Source: Maritimibacter sp. DP1N21-5
GTDB taxonomy: Bacteria; Pseudomonadota; Alphaproteobacteria; Rhodobacterales; Rhodobacteraceae
Assembly (NCBI RefSeq): GCF_019218295.1
Contig: NZ_JAHUZF010000004.1
Coordinates: 475,705-539,704, forward strand
Length of the DNA: 64,000 nt
Direction of reading: 5' to 3'
This document shows, piece after piece, positions 38,622 to 53,600 of this stretch; the stretch's first letter is position 1, and each line of letters opens with the position of its first letter. Under the pieces are notes generated by a model. It saw nothing but the letters and a program-made list of their open reading frames with translations, ran no database searches and was not told where the DNA came from. Both the position numbers and the translations under genes were made by a program.

Positions 38622-41600
38622 ATGGCCGATAATGTCTTCGCACAGCGCCCTTCTGCCTTTCCTGAGACCAAAAGCCCCGAGCGCGGCACCGGACCCGGCC
38701 TGAACCCGGTCGAGCAGATCGCCGTGGACACCGGCGTGCCGGTCAACGTGCTGTTGGCCGCCGTGGAGCGTGCGGGACCTGATTTCGACCCAGAGAAGGT
38801 GGCGCGCAACACCGCGACGAGGCTGAAACCCTTCATCGACAAGGGCGCGGACCCGGAGACGGCCATTCGCCAGATGGTGGGCGACGATTACGCCGCCGGC
38901 GCACTCATCGACCACGCCAAGAAGATCGCAGCACAGAAATACCCGCTTCCCAAGGATGGTGGCGCGGCTGGACCGGCCCCGGATCAGGCGGCAGCGCCCA
39001 AGGATGCCGACAACCAGCCCGGTTTCATCGGCGATCTTGGCCGCCGCGTGGCCGGTGCGGTCGTCAGTTCCGGTGGCCACATGCTCGAAGCCACCGGGCG
39101 CGGTCTCGGCTATGACCGTCAGTTCGAGGGGGATTTTGACCCCGCGACCGGCGATGTGACCATGCGCGAGGTCGAGGCCGATCGGTTCGAGGACGTGGTG
39201 GCCGCCGCCGACCGGTGGCGCGGCGCCGGGCAGGCGATTTCCGACAGCGTGAGCGACCGGACCAAGGAAGCGCTTCAAGGCACCAACATCAGCGGCAACC
39301 TGTTCAAGCCGAGCACGTGGGATTTCGGCGATGCCCCGAGCGCGCGCGGGCTCGTGATGCTGGCCGGTGATGTTCTCGGCTCTCTCGCCCCGGTCGTGGC
39401 CGCGACCGTCGCCACCCGTGGCTCCGCCGCCGCCGGTATGGTCGCGGGCGGCTTGCAGGGTTCGGGCGCGGCATCTGACCAGGCGCGCGAGATCGTGGAC
39501 GCCGCCGCCGCCGATGGCCGGTTGCAGGCGGAATCGTCCTACTACAAGGAAGCCATTGCCGGTGGAGCCTCGCCCGAAGAGGCGTTGCAGCTCACCCGCG
39601 AGGCCGCCGCGCGTGTCGCCGCCGAAATGACCATGCCGATCAGCATGTTTGGCGGTGCCGCAACCTCCAAGATCATGTCGGGCGCCGCCGGGAATGTTCT
39701 CGGCCAGAAGATCGGCGGCACCGTGGCCGGTCGCGTGGGCGCTGGCGTGGTCGCATCCGGGCTTGAGGAAGGCGTGCAGGAAGTCGCGGAGGGCGTTTCG
39801 GCGCGCGCGGCCACCAACATGGCGACCGGGCTCAATGAAGACGTGATGGACGGTTCGTTCGCCGATTTTGTCTTGGGTGCCATGGGCGGTGGCCCCGTGG
39901 GCGCGATTGGCGGGATCCGCAGGCCGGAGGAAGAAGCCCCCGGCACAGAACCAGCAGGACCCGGGCTCCCGGCTCCTGAACCAACTCTGGCGCTTCCCCC
40001 GCCAGATACCAGTGAGGGTTTGGTAGGTGGCCCTCAGGCGCCGGCCCCGACGCCCCCGACAGGTGGGCCTAACTCCACCCAACCTGGTGGACGGGACGTT
40101 GGAGTCGGCGCAACACCTACAGGGCCGCTTGGCCGCGCCATGCAGTCGGCACCGGCCCCGCTTCTCGATGACGTGCCGCTCGGTGCGCAGGTCTCGGTTC
40201 AGACCGAGGCCGGAGAGGTCGCGCGCGGGCGCATCGCCGCGAAGGACGCCGATAGCGTCATGCTGAAGAGCGATGACGGCATGGATTTCGCCATCCCCCG
40301 CGATCAGATCGAAAGCGGGCAGGTCCGGTTCACGCCCATGCAGCGGGATACCGAGATCACGTCAGACGTGCCCCCCCAAGGGGCGACAAAAGTGTCACCC
40401 CCCACGACGAAGCCCGCACCGCGTGAGCCCGACCCGGCCCCGGATCGCGATCAGCTAGAGCGCCGCCTCGCCATCATCGAAGATCAGGGCCGGTCGCGCG
40501 GCTGGACCGACGAGCGCATGAAATTGCGCGCCGACACCATGGCCGCGCTCGCGAAACTGGATGCGGAAGGCGCCACCGAGGGCACCATGGAGCCGCCGCA
40601 GGGCACGCCGGGCAGCGAATACAACGTGGTCGGGGATTTCGACGTGGAGGTCGAGGACGGCACCGGCCCGGGCAAGGTATCGGTGACGCGCGAAGGCCCG
40701 TGGGATTTCGAGGCCACGTTCCCATCGCCTGACCCGCAGAAACTCCTGGCTCTTGATGCAGAGGGGCGGCTCGATCCGACGATCCTTGACCCGGAGGCCG
40801 TGGCGACCTCGCTCATGGAGACCATGGGCGAAGCTTTCGGGCGCAGCTCTGAGGCCGCAGAATGGGCCGACGAGGCGAAACGCATCCGCGAGGGCGCCAA
40901 ACCGTCCTTCAAGGTGAAGAAGGGCACGAGCCCCGAAGAGGCCGCCGAGATCGCCGCTGGCAACGCGCGTGAAGCCGTCAAGTGGCTTGAGGACATGGAG
41001 GGCGAGCTTCTGTCCATGTGGCCGGAGGAAGCCGTGCAGGCCATGGCCGACCGCCTTGGCGACATGGTGAAGCAGTCGCGCGCCGAGACCGAGACCGCGC
41101 CGACCGAGGCCAAGGCAGAACCGGCACCGAAGGCGCCCGCGCCCAAGGTGGAAGCGCCCGCCGCGCCCGTCGAGGCCGAGGATGATGCGGCGCCGGCCGC
41201 AGAGCCCAAGCCGCGTGCCAGCGGGCCGAAGTTCGGCGCCTTCAAGCTCGCCGACAACCTGCCCGACGACAGCTATCGCAAGCGGCAGGCGAAATTCACC
41301 GGCCCGGAACTCAGCGGCAGCGACACCGGTTACATGCTCGGTGAACTCGACAGCATGGCTCGCCGCGCCGCCGCGCATCTCTACGAGCGCGGCAAGGAGC
41401 CCCGCGACATCAACAAGGGCCGGAACATCTACGAGCAGGGGTTCGCGGAGATCGCGCAAATCACCGATCTTGCCGAGCGCATCCTCGATGCCGCGCCGAA
41501 AGATGGAAACTTCGACCAAGAGGACGAGACCGCCGCCGCGCTTCTCGAAGAGTTTGACAACCTGCGCGACGATTTCGAGGGCCACGGCTTTCCGATCAAC

Positions 41601-44600
41601 GAGACGGACACCGCGCAGGGTGAACCCTCCTGGAACCCGGACACGCCGACGCCGGAAATGCCCGCCGCCGAGATTTTCCCGCCGCTCAAGTCCACGGTGG
41701 CAATCGACACGCGCCTGAAGAAAGAGGGTTTCATCCCGCAAGAGGATGCCGACGCGCTGGTCGCATCGTGGAAGGAGACCGCCCAACGCATCGGCGACGA
41801 GGTGGACAACTCCAAGAAGGTCGTGGTCAGCCTGTTCGACTACACCGGATCGTGGGCGCAGCCGTGGCGTGATGCCGGCTACCGCGTGATCCAGCACGAC
41901 ATCAAGGCGGGAGCCAACGTCCTCACCGATCAGTGGATCTACGATCAGATCACCGAGGCCCGGCAATCCGGGTTCGAGGTCGTGGGCGTGTTGAGCGCCT
42001 GCCCCTGCACCACGTTCGCGGGCTCTGGTGCGCGCTGGTGGGAGGAATTGCATGACGTGGAGAGCCCCGACGCCGTGGCGAAGGTGTTTGGCTCCGGCGC
42101 ACTCGCCTCGGGCGCAAAGAGCCCGGTCGAGTATAACGTCATGCTCTACGAGGCCACGCGGGACGTGATCGCGGCTGCGGCGCCGACGCGGTTCCATGTG
42201 TTGGAAAACCCCATCGGGCGCATTCAGGAGAAAACCGGCCTGTCCAAGCCCGCCGTGCGGCTGCACCCGCACAACTTCGGTGACGCCTACACCAAGCGCA
42301 CCCAATTGTTCGGGACTATGAAAACAGACCTGCCGACCGCCAACGTGGAGCCGGTAGACGGGTCCAAGATGCAGTCGCAGATGCGCGGCGACGACCCCAT
42401 GGGCAAGGAAAACCGCTCCAAGACCCCCGAGGGCTTCGCCTATGCCTTCTTCATGGCCAACGACCCGACCGCACGGAAGGAACTCGGCAAACCGATCGAC
42501 CTGCCGTCGAAGGCCAAGACCGAGACCCCGCGCGCCAAGCCCGCGACCATGGAAGAGCCCAAGAGCCAGGGTGACTTGTTCGGAAAGGATAAGGCCGCTG
42601 CGGATATGGAGCGCGAAGAGAATGCGCGGCGTGCGTTTGGTCGCATCGGCGGGATGCTGGAAGGCGGATACCTCGCCGACATCAAGGAGGAAGTCGCGGG
42701 CTTCTTCATCACCGGCCACAAGGGGCGCGCGGGCGGCCACCTCGACGTGATGGACCGGGACACCGGCGAAATCATGGGCAAGGTGCGTGCCGACGCGCCG
42801 ACCGGCGTCATTCTCTCGAAACTGCGCCAGCTCACCGGCCAGCAGAAGGCCCCGGCGCCGATCGCGCCGAAGATGAAAGAGGACGTGGTGCCGACCGCCA
42901 CCGATGTGCGAAAAGCCGCAGCCGAGACGGTGAAAGACCCGTCTCCGGCGCAGGCCGAGGCGGAAAACTACAAGACGGGGAAGATTGGCTGGCGCGGGCT
43001 CACGCTGTCGATCGAGAACGCCAAGGGCTCCATGCGCCGCAAGATCGGCCCGGACGGGGAAACCGCGTGGGAGGTGAAGATGCCCGCCCACTACGGGCGC
43101 ATCCTCGGCACCGAGGGCGCGGACGGCGATCATGTGGACTTCTACATGGGCGACGATCCGAAGGCCGAGCGCGCTTTTGTCATCGACCAGGTGGACGCTG
43201 AGACCGGCAAATTCGATGAACACAAGGTCATGCTCGGGTTCGCGACCGAGGCCGACGCCCGGGCCGCCTATGAGGCCGGGTTCTCGGATGGGAAGGGTAA
43301 GGACCGTCTGGGCGGTCTCACCGCCATGAGCGTGGCGGATTTCGGCGCGCTGATCGCCGACCCCGCCAAGTGGAAGAAGCCGTTGAGGGCGAAGGCCGAG
43401 AAGCCCAAGGCAGAGCCGAAGGATGCGGCGCCGGACAAGGATGGGGCTGAATACGATGCGCTCGCCGGTGACGGCGATGCGTGGAAGGCGGCTGTCCGCG
43501 ATCTGCGCAAAGGCTCCACGATCCAGATCGGCAGGATGGCCTATAGGCTGGTCAACGCGAAGGAGTATGTCGCCGAATACCGCAATGGGAACGGATCGTG
43601 GCAGCGCATTCGCGGCGAGAAGAAGCAGACCGATGCTCTGCAAGCGTTCAAGCGTGTGTTCACCGGCATGGCGAATCGCGGAATCCGCAACACGGTCGAG
43701 GCGTTCACTGCGCCCGCGTCGGCCCGTGATAAGAAGGTCGTCACCAGCAAGGACTACGACCGTTCCGAGATCGAGGATTGGGTGGCCAGTGGCGAAGCCG
43801 TAACGATTGGCGATGTCACCATCTTCTACAAGGCCGCGCTGCCTGATCGCGGGCGGATTTCCATGGCGGTGTCCTACAACACGCCCACTTGGAGTTCGGA
43901 TCGCACGTCCATCGACCTCGACCGCGACAGCGGCGTGATCGCCTATGCCTCTCCCTCGCAGCTTCACGAGTCGATCGAGGAAGCCTTGCGGGATCAAAAG
44001 TCGATCAAGAAAGATACGCCGGCTGAAACCAATGGTGAGTTCGCCGGCCCGCGCGTTTTGGTCAACTATGTCGGCCCGGATGGGAAAACCGATCAAGAAC
44101 GCGGGCGCAAGCTCACCGACGAGGAACGCGCCGAGTTCACGCGCCAGAACGCCGAGAAAGCCAAGGGCGGCAAGGCCGAGCCCAAGACCAAGAAGCGCGA
44201 CGACTACATGGCGGGCGTTTCCGAATTGGAACTGATGATCGGCGGCGACCCGAAGGCACGACAGGACAAGCTGAACAAGGGATATGCTGACGCGAAAGCC
44301 GCCGTCAGCGCGGTTCAGGAAACGATGCCACGCGGCCATCGACTGCACGTTAAGGCCATCGGCGTTCTACAGCACATTGAGACCACGGGGGATGGAAAGA
44401 CCAAGACGACGGAGCATTTCACTACCGCTGGCGACAACCTTGAGCGTGCGGGTGAAATATTCCGCGAAATAGCGCAGGAGATCGCCGACCGGGTGAACGG
44501 TGCGCAGGCCCAGAAGGGATGGAAGGGCAATAAGGGGCTTTCCCTGTTCAAGCAGGCATGGGCCAACAACTTGGAGCGCGGCGATGGGGCCGGAGACCTG

Positions 44601-47600
44601 CGTGGCTCGATGTTCCCGGAACTGGCAGACTATGCGGATTGGCTCGCGGCACGCAGCGATGCTGAACTGGACCGGCTCGCCCCGCAATTCAAGGACGACA
44701 TGAACCCTTTCCACGGGGCCACGCACCTTGGAAACGGCGGGCTTGAAGAGACGCAAGCCTTGTTCCGTGAGGCGGGCATCCCGTTCTTTGGAGTGGAAGA
44801 ACCCGGCGAGGTTACAGCAAAACCGGCAAAACCGGCAAAACCCGCCTACGGCGCCGACAACAAGCTCGTCTCCACCGACCGGGCCGCCGAACTGCGCGCG
44901 CGGCTCATGGACAAACTGAAGAACCAGACCAACGCGGGCATTGACCCGGAAATCCTCGCCCTCGGCGCGGAACTGGCCGTGTTCCACATCGAGGCCGGTG
45001 CGCGCCGGTTCATCGACATGGCCCGGGCGATCTCGGGCGATCTGAGCACCACGCCCAAGGCGCTGAAACCTTATCTGCGGTCCTGGTATAACGGCGCGCG
45101 CGACATGATGGAGGACAGCGACGTGTCCGTTGAGGGCATGGACAGCGCCGAGACCGTGCGCACGATCCTTCAGTCTGGCGCTATCGACGGGCTTGAGGCT
45201 GGAAAACTGCCAGAGGAAGGCCTATCTTCCATGCAGGAAAGCGTGGATGAGGATTCCGGCGATGATAACCGAGCTGATGCAGGCGATGGTGGACAAGGCC
45301 CCGGCGAAGGCGCGGGCGATCCAGAAGCGCGGCCCCGGGAAGCTGGAAGCCTACGCCAAGATGATCGCGACACAGGCGCGGACGGAGATCGAGACGCAGA
45401 ACGTGCCGGAGACGGACCCGGCGCGGATGCAGATGGTCAGGGAGCGGGCGATGGCGCTGGCTCTGGAAACCGCGCTGGCCGACGAGTAACCCCACAAGAT
45501 CACGTCATCGAACGCGGCGCGTTGGAAGTCAGCGGCGGCGAGAAAACCCGCGCGCGCAATTCCGTGGCCGCCATTCGTCTGGCGAAGGAGATCGAGGCCG
45601 AGGGGCGTGTCGCCTCGCCGGAAGAGCGCGCCACGATTGCGCTCTACGGCGGCGCGGGCACGTTGGCTCCGGCTCTCCCGCGTGACGATGGGTCGATCCG
45701 GTTCGAGGACGTTCACGCGGACATCAAGGACCTTCTGACCGACGAGGAATACGCCACCCTCTCGCGCACGAGCCAATACGCCTTCTACACGGCTGAACCG
45801 GTCTTGCGCGGCATGTGGACGCTCGCGCAGCGTCTCGGTTTCGAGGGCGGGCGCGTGTTCGAGCCCGGCATGGGCGTCGGCGGCTTCGCAGGCACGGTCC
45901 CGGCGGCCATTCGCGCCGATACGCGCTATCGCGGGATCGAGCTTGATCATGTGACCGCGCTGATCGCCAAGACGCTCTATCCGCGCTCCGAAATCGCACA
46001 GGGCGATTTCATCACCATGGCACCGCCGCGCGACTACTACGACATGGTGATCGGCAACCCGCCGTTCTCCGGCACCCGCATCGAGGCTGACCCGGCATAT
46101 CCGCAGAAGTTCCTGATGCACGACTACTTCTTTGCGAAGTCGCTCGACAGCGTGCGCCCGGGCGGGCTTCTCATGTTCGTCACCAGCGCCGGGACCATGA
46201 ACAAGGCCGATACCAAGGCTCGCGACTATCTGGCTGACCGCGCCGATCTGGTGGGGGCCATCCGCCTGCCCAACACCGCGTTCAAGGAGAACGGCACCGA
46301 GGTCACGACCGACATCATCATCCTGCGCAAGCGCCTTGAGGGTGAGGCCGAGGTCGATCCCTCTTGGCGCAAGGCTCCGGTCGTCACGCTCCCCGACCGG
46401 GACGGTGGCGAGGGACAGGCCACGGTGAACCAGTATTTCATCGACCACCCGGAAATGATCCTTGGCGAGCAGGGGCTATACGAGAAACTGGCGGCTGGAC
46501 CGCGTGTGGGCGTGCGCGCGCTACCCGGCGCGGACATTCGCAAGCAGATCGCCGAGGTCATCGAGCGGTTCCCGAGCCAGATCATGAGCGAGCGCACCGC
46601 CGAGCAGAAACTCGACGCCCGCGACGGCTCCGCGACCGAAACCAAGACCGGCGGCTACTACATCAAGGACGGTCAGCTCTGGCAGTTCGATGGAAACGCC
46701 GGGGTGAAGGTCGAGGCTCGCGCCAAAGGCAAGACCGGCAAGACCAAGGCCGCGATTGACCGGATCATGGGGCTGGTCCCGATCAAGATGGCGTTGCGCG
46801 ATGTCTACGCCGCCGATGTGGCGGGCAAGGACTCGTCGGAAGCGCGCAAGCGGCTCAACGACACCTATGATGCCTTCGTCAAGAAGTTCGGGCCGATCAA
46901 CCAACAGGTTCGCAGCGAACGCCGCCCGAGCCGGGTTCAGATGGAAACGCTCCGGCAGCGGGCGCGCGAGGACGCGCGTTCCGCTGGTGAGGACTTCGAC
47001 ATCGGCTCTTTCGACGCTCAACCCCTGTTCGATGAGCAAGGGAAGTCCATGGCGGAAGTGGCGGCCGCACGTGAAGAGGCGAGAAACCAGCCGGGCTATC
47101 GCGAGGGCGATTTCAACCCGGACGCGGCGCCTGCCAACATCATCGTGACCCGCCCGAACCTTGACCCCTTCATGGAAGATCAGGACGGCTATCGCCTTCT
47201 CGCCATCGAGCATTATGACGAGGTGACGGACACCGCGAAGAAAGGCCCGGTGTTCCGCGAGAATGTGGTCACGAAGTCGGTGACGCCAAAGATCAATTCG
47301 CCCGAGGACGCGCTCCTGTTCACCCTGGCGGAGTTCGGGCGCGTCGATCTTGAGAAGATCGCCCATTATGCGAAGTCCGATGTTCCGACCGTCCAGAAGG
47401 AGCTTGCCGGCAAGGTGTTCCGCGATCCGACGACGCGCGAATGGCAGACCCGGGCCAAATATCTCTCCGGCAACGTGCGCGAGAAGCTGGATGCGGCACG
47501 CGCCGCCGCCAAGACCAACCCCGCCTATGAGGGCAACGTCACCGAGCTTGAGGCCATTCAGCCTGACCCGATCCCGGGCGAGCAGATCACGGTGCCGATC

Positions 47601-50600
47601 GGTGCGCACTGGTTCGATGCCGGTATCTACAGCCAGTTCGCGGAACACCTTGGCCTGCGCCTGACCGCGACATTCAAGCCCGCGCTCGGCACGTGGGTCG
47701 TGGACGGTTCGGAAGCCGGGGCCAAGGCGACGAGCGACTACGGCACCGAGGACCTGCCGTTCGCGAAGCTCATGCGCAAGGTGATGAACAACCAGCCGCT
47801 CAAGGTCACGCGAACAGCCAAGAACCCGGATGGGTCCACGACGAGCTTTACGGACGAGACCGCGACACAGGCGGCCACCGACAAGGCGCGCGAAATGCGG
47901 GACCTGTTCCGCGATTGGCTCTGGTCGGACGAGGCACGCAAAGCGGACCTTGAGGACACCTACAACCGGAAGTTCAACGGCGATGTGGCCCCGTCCTTCG
48001 ATGGGGGCTATCTCACCACGCCGGGGATCAACACCGCATGGCAATGGCGCCCGCATCAGTCTGCGGTGATCGCCCGCATCCTTCAGGACGGCAACACCTA
48101 CATGGCGCACACGGTCGGGGCCGGTAAGACCAGCGCTGCGATTGGCGCGACCATGGAGGCGCGGCGTCTCGGGCTCTGGAAGAAGCCCATGATCGTGGTG
48201 CCAAACCACATGCTGGTGCAGTTCACCAAGGAGTTCTACGAGCAATACCCGCTCGCGAAGATCGCGGTGGCCGACGAGCAGCGGTTCCATACCAGCCGGC
48301 GCAAGGCGTTCGTCGCCGACATCGCGCTCAACGATTACGATGCGGTCATCATCACGCACAGCGCGTTCGAGAAAATCCCGTCGAGCGAACAGGCGCGCGC
48401 CGCCGCCGTCGCGGACTTCCTGTCCGACATTCGCGAACTTCTTGAGCAGGGCGGCAGCGGCGACCGGAACGCGGATATGGCGACGGAACGCTCGATCCTC
48501 TATGCGCTCACCTCCATCGCGAAGGCCGCCGGCGTGCCGGTCAATTCCATCGTGAAGGAGAAGGGGCGCAGCACGCGCAAGAAGATCGAGCAAATCCTCG
48601 AGCAAGCCGAGCAGCGCGTCACCCGGCAGGTTTCGACAGCGAACCGGGATCAGGTGGTCGACTTCGAGGAAATCGGCGTCGATGCCCTGATCGTGGATGA
48701 GGTCCATGAGTTCCGCAAACTGTCGTTTGCCACCAGCATGGGCTCCATCAAGGGCGTGGATGCCGCTGGCTCCGACAAGTCGATGGACCTCTTCGTGAAG
48801 ACCAGGAGCGTGGAGGCCAAGAACCCCGGGCGCGGGCTCGTCTTCATGTCGGGCACGCCGATCACCAACACCATGGCCGAACTGTTCTCCATCAGCCGGT
48901 TCCTTCAGCCGCAGGAGCTTCGCCGCCGTGGTGTCGCGTCCTTCGATGCCTGGGCGGCCACGTTCGGAGAGGTTGCCGAGGACTTGGAGCAGGAGCCCGA
49001 TGGGTCCTACAAGTCGGTGGCGCGCTTCGCCCGGTTCGTGAACACGCCGGAACTGTCGCTGATGGTGCGGCAGGTCATGGACGTGGTGTCGTCGCACGAC
49101 CTCGACCAGTATGTGACCCGTCCCGCGCTGAAAGGCGGGTCCCGCAATCTGGTCGTTGTCCCGGCGGGACCGGAAGCCAAGGCTTATCAGGAGCAGCTTC
49201 GCGCCCGGATGGAGAAGATCAAGAACCACAAGGGACCGCGCCAGAAGGGTGACGACATTCTCTTGAACGTCATCGGCGATGGGCGGCTCGCGGCGATCGA
49301 CATGCGCCTTGTCGATGAAAACGCCACCGGCACCGGGTCGAAACTCAGCGAGATGGTGGAGGCGATCTATCGCGAGTGGGAGGACGGCAAGAACGTTCCA
49401 TTCTACGGCGTGAAGCCCGAGGGCGGTTACACGGACGAGCCGGTATCCCATGGCCCGGCCACGCAGATCGTGTTCTCGACGCTCGGGGTGAACCCGACCA
49501 AGCACAACCCGGGTTTCAGCGTCCACCGCTTCATTCGCAGCGAACTGATCCGCCGTGGCGTGCCCGCGAACGAGATCATTGTGGCCGACGAATTGAACTC
49601 GCACGCGAAGAAGCAGCGGGCGTTCAACGACATGAACGAGGGCAAGCGGCGCATCCTCATCGGCTCGCGAACCCTGTTCACAGGCGTGAACGCGCAACGG
49701 CGCCTGCGCGCGATCCACAACCTCGATCCGCTCTGGTTCCCCGCCGACGACGAGCAGCGCAATGGGCGCGGCATCCGCCAAGGCAACATGAACCGCGAGA
49801 TCGCGATCAACGACTATTCGACCAAGGGCACCTACGACTCGACCATGTGGCAGATGATGGGCCGGAAGGGCGCGTTCATCGAAGGGTTCTTCCGTGGCGA
49901 TCCGAACGTGCGCGACATCGAGGACATTGGCGAGGCCAGCGTGTTCGAGCAGGCAAAGGCACTCACGACCTCTGACCCGCGCGTGCTTCAGCTCACCGAA
50001 TTGAAGGGGCAGCGCGACCAACTCAAGCGCCGTGCCGATGCCGTGGACCGGCAGCGGTCGCGCCTTGACGGGCGCATCCGGTCGAGCCGCCGTTCCATCG
50101 AGTTCCTGACCAGCGAAATCGAAGCGTGGCAGGCCGCCGCCGAGAAGGTGGTTGACCTCAAGGGCAAGAATTTCACCGCCCGTGTCGGTTCCGTGGAGAC
50201 GACCGAGCGCGTCGAGTTTGGCCGAATGCTGATCGACCTGGCTGATGATGCCTTAGCCGCTGGTGTGGCGGCACGGCAGAAGGTCGTGGCGAAGATCAGC
50301 GGATTTGACGTTCTCATGAACACGTCCATCGCCGCGCAGTCGGTGGATTTCGACCTCAGGGCATTCAGCGACGAGAACATCGAGGCCGGTTGGTCCGATG
50401 ATCCGGTCGGGCTGTCGCGGCGGCTTGAGAACGCCGTCGCCGCCATCGCGGAGGCGCCTGCGCGCATCCAACGTGACATCGCTCGCTCCGAGGCGACGGT
50501 GAAGGAGTCGACCGAGGCACTGGCGCGCGTGAAACCCTTTGAGGACAGCGACAAGCTCGCCGAAATCGAGGTTCAGATCGCCGAGATCGAGGGCGCGCTC

Positions 50601-53600
50601 ATCTCCGATCACAAGAAGGATGACGACAGCAAGGAAATGGCCGCTGACGGCTGGACGGAAATCGAGGCGGAGGACGCGCCGGATCCGCGGTTGATCCAGA
50701 TGGCGGTGAACAACGAAATGCGCGCCCATGGCATCAAGGGGCGTGTCCCGGCAAGGGTCGTGGCCGAAATCCTGTCCACGCGCACGGGCACGCCCATTCC
50801 CGGCGTGTTCTCCACGCGCACCGGCATCGAGATCAGCGCGGGCAGCGGGTTTGACCCGACCTCGATCCTGCATCACGAAATCATCCATGCCCTGCGGTCC
50901 TCGCAACTCTGGGGCCGGGATTATGGCCTGTTCGACCAGAACGAATGGCGGGCTCTGACCCGGGCGGCGCGGGCCGATGCGGAAATCATGGCGTGGGTGA
51001 ACCAGTATTATCCGACGCTCTCGACGGCGGCGAAGAACGAGGAAGCCGTGGCGGAACTCTATCGGCGCTGGCGTGCGGGCGGCGGATACGAGGCGCGCAA
51101 CGGCGAACGGCTGTCGGGGATCATGGACAAGATTTCGCGCTTCTTCACGGCGCTGGCCTCTGCCCTGAGGGGCGAGGGCTTCCACAGCCATGCCGACATC
51201 ATGGACCGGATCGCACGCGGCGACGTGGGCAAGCGCGCCCGCGACGATTCCGGGCGGTTTGCCATGGCTGGTGCCCGTGAAATGGCGGCGTTCACGGATG
51301 CGGCTCCCGCGAAAAGCGATGCGGCCTACGCCAAGAAAGAGCGCACGCTGATCTCGAACCTTCTCACCCAGGCGATGAATGGCCGTGGCGGGGTTCTGGC
51401 ACTGGTGCCGGGCCGTCCGCTCTACGAAGAGCTTGGCCGCAACATCGGATCGGCAAAGCGGTATCTTCGGCTCAAGGAGCGCATGGATAAGGTGCGCAAC
51501 GAATGGCATGAGCGCACCGACGAGGTGGCGAAGTCGTGGCGCAAGGTCATGGTCAAGGACAGAGCCGCCAACGAGGCGATGATGAACCTCATGCACGAGG
51601 CCACCATCGCGGGCGTTGACCCGTCGCGCCCGTTCCTGCCTCTGGGCGCGGCCACGGACCTCGATGCGTTCTTTGCGCCCGATGAAGGCGAATACGGGTT
51701 TGGGGCCACCGAGCGCCTGCGCGCGATCAACGAGCGCCGTTTCGCGGCATGGCAGGAGATGAAGCCGAAATGGAACGCTCTGCCCGCCGAGTTCAAGGAC
51801 GTGTTCCGCAAGGTGCGGGGCGAGCACAAGGCGATGGGCGATGCCTTCGAGGCCGCCATCATCGAGAATGTGCAGAAGTCCATGGAGATCGGCCTCGATC
51901 GGGCCAAGGACAAGTATGAGAAGGCGATCAAGGAAATCGCCGACATGGGCCTTCGCGGCGCGGCGCTGTCCGAGGCGACCGACGCGGCCAAGCAGGAACT
52001 CAAGGCGGCGGAAATGCGCCACGGCTGGAACAAGGCCGCGCGGATCAAGCAACTGCGGTCGATCTTCGAGACCCAGAAGGTGCCCGAGCCCTATTTCCCG
52101 CTCATGCGCTTCGGCAACTTCTTCGTCACGGTGCGCGATGCCGAGGGCCGGGTCCTGTCGTTCTCGAAATACGAGACCGAGCGCGAGCAGCAGAAGGCGG
52201 CCAAGGAAGCGGCCAAGGAGCGCGGTGTCAACGTGACCACGGGTGTCATTGATGAGGACGCGGATTTCCGGGACCAGGTGGACCCGTCTTTCGTGGCCGA
52301 CATTGATGAAATCCTCGGTGACGCCATCGTTGACCCGGGCGTGATGGATGCGATCTGGCAGCGGTGGCTGATGACCCTGCCGGATATGAGCGTGCGCAAG
52401 TCGCGGATCCACCGCAAGGGCACCGCCGGCTATTCCGGGGATGCGTTCCGCGCCTATGCCCGCGCGCTCTTCCATGGCTCTCACCAGCTCGCCCGCCTGA
52501 AATACGCGGTCGAGATGGAGCGCGAGCTTGAGAAGGCGGAGACCGAAGCGGCGCGGTCGAGTGATCCGAACCGCAATGGCCTGATCGTGGCGGAGATGAA
52601 GCGTCGGCACGACCACGTGATGAACCCGGGCGGCTCGCCCATCGCCCAGAAGGCGACGAGCGCGGCCTTCGTCTACTACCTCGGGATCACGCCGTCTGCG
52701 GCCATGGTCAACCTCACGCAGACCACGGTCGTTGGCACGCCGATCCTCGGGGCCGCGTTCGAGAAGGGCGGGCTCACCCGCGCCGGAGCCGAGCTTTCCA
52801 AGGCTCTGGCCGACTTCACGCGCGGCAAGGGCAAGGCCGAACGTTCGGCACGGCTCACCGGCGATGAGAAGGCGGCGATGCGGGCGGCCTATGATCAAGG
52901 GATTGTCGATGCGTCCCAGGCGCACGACCTCGCGGGGATTTCCGAAACCGGGACCGAATACCAGGTGGGCTGGCGCCGGGCCATGGAAGTGATTTCGTTC
53001 TCGTTCCACCACGCCGAGCGCCTGAACCGTGAGGTGACGTTCCTCGCCGCCTACCGCATGGCGCGCAAGAACGGCTACGCACATGACAGCGCGATCCAGA
53101 AGGCGGGCGAACTCACCTACAAGACGCACTTCGACTACCAGAACACCAGCCGGCCCCGGCTGATGCAGAACGATTGGCTGCGCGTGTTCATGGTGTTCCG
53201 CAACTTCCAGATCAACATGCTCTGGCGCCTGTTCCGGGACGTGCATCAGGCCACGCAGGGAGACAGCCCGGAGGTGCGGCGCGAGGCGCGCGCTCAACTG
53301 ATCGGCATCACAACGTCGATGTTCCTGCACGCGGGCGTGCGCGGCGTCTGGGGCTATTCGCTGATCCTGACCATGATGAGCATGTTGGGGCTCGGCGAGA
53401 AGGACGAGATCGAGGAAGAGATCAAGGGCGCGCTCTACAAACTGTTCGGGCGGCACGTCGCGGGCATGATGTTCAACGGCATCCCCGGGCACATGCTCGG
53501 GATCGACCTTTCGTCGCGGATCGGTATGCCGGAACTGTGGTTCCGGTCGAGCGATCGGATGCTCGAAGGGCAGGACGTTTACGCGCACTGGCTCGAGCAG

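Noticed and set aside
40455..44348. Very long antisense open frame (about 1300 codons) opposite the giant gene
   Set aside because: Low stop-codon density on the antisense strand is normal in GC-rich genes; the predicted product is Arg/Gly/Val/Leu-rich shadow without domain patterns, and the plus strand has clear domains.
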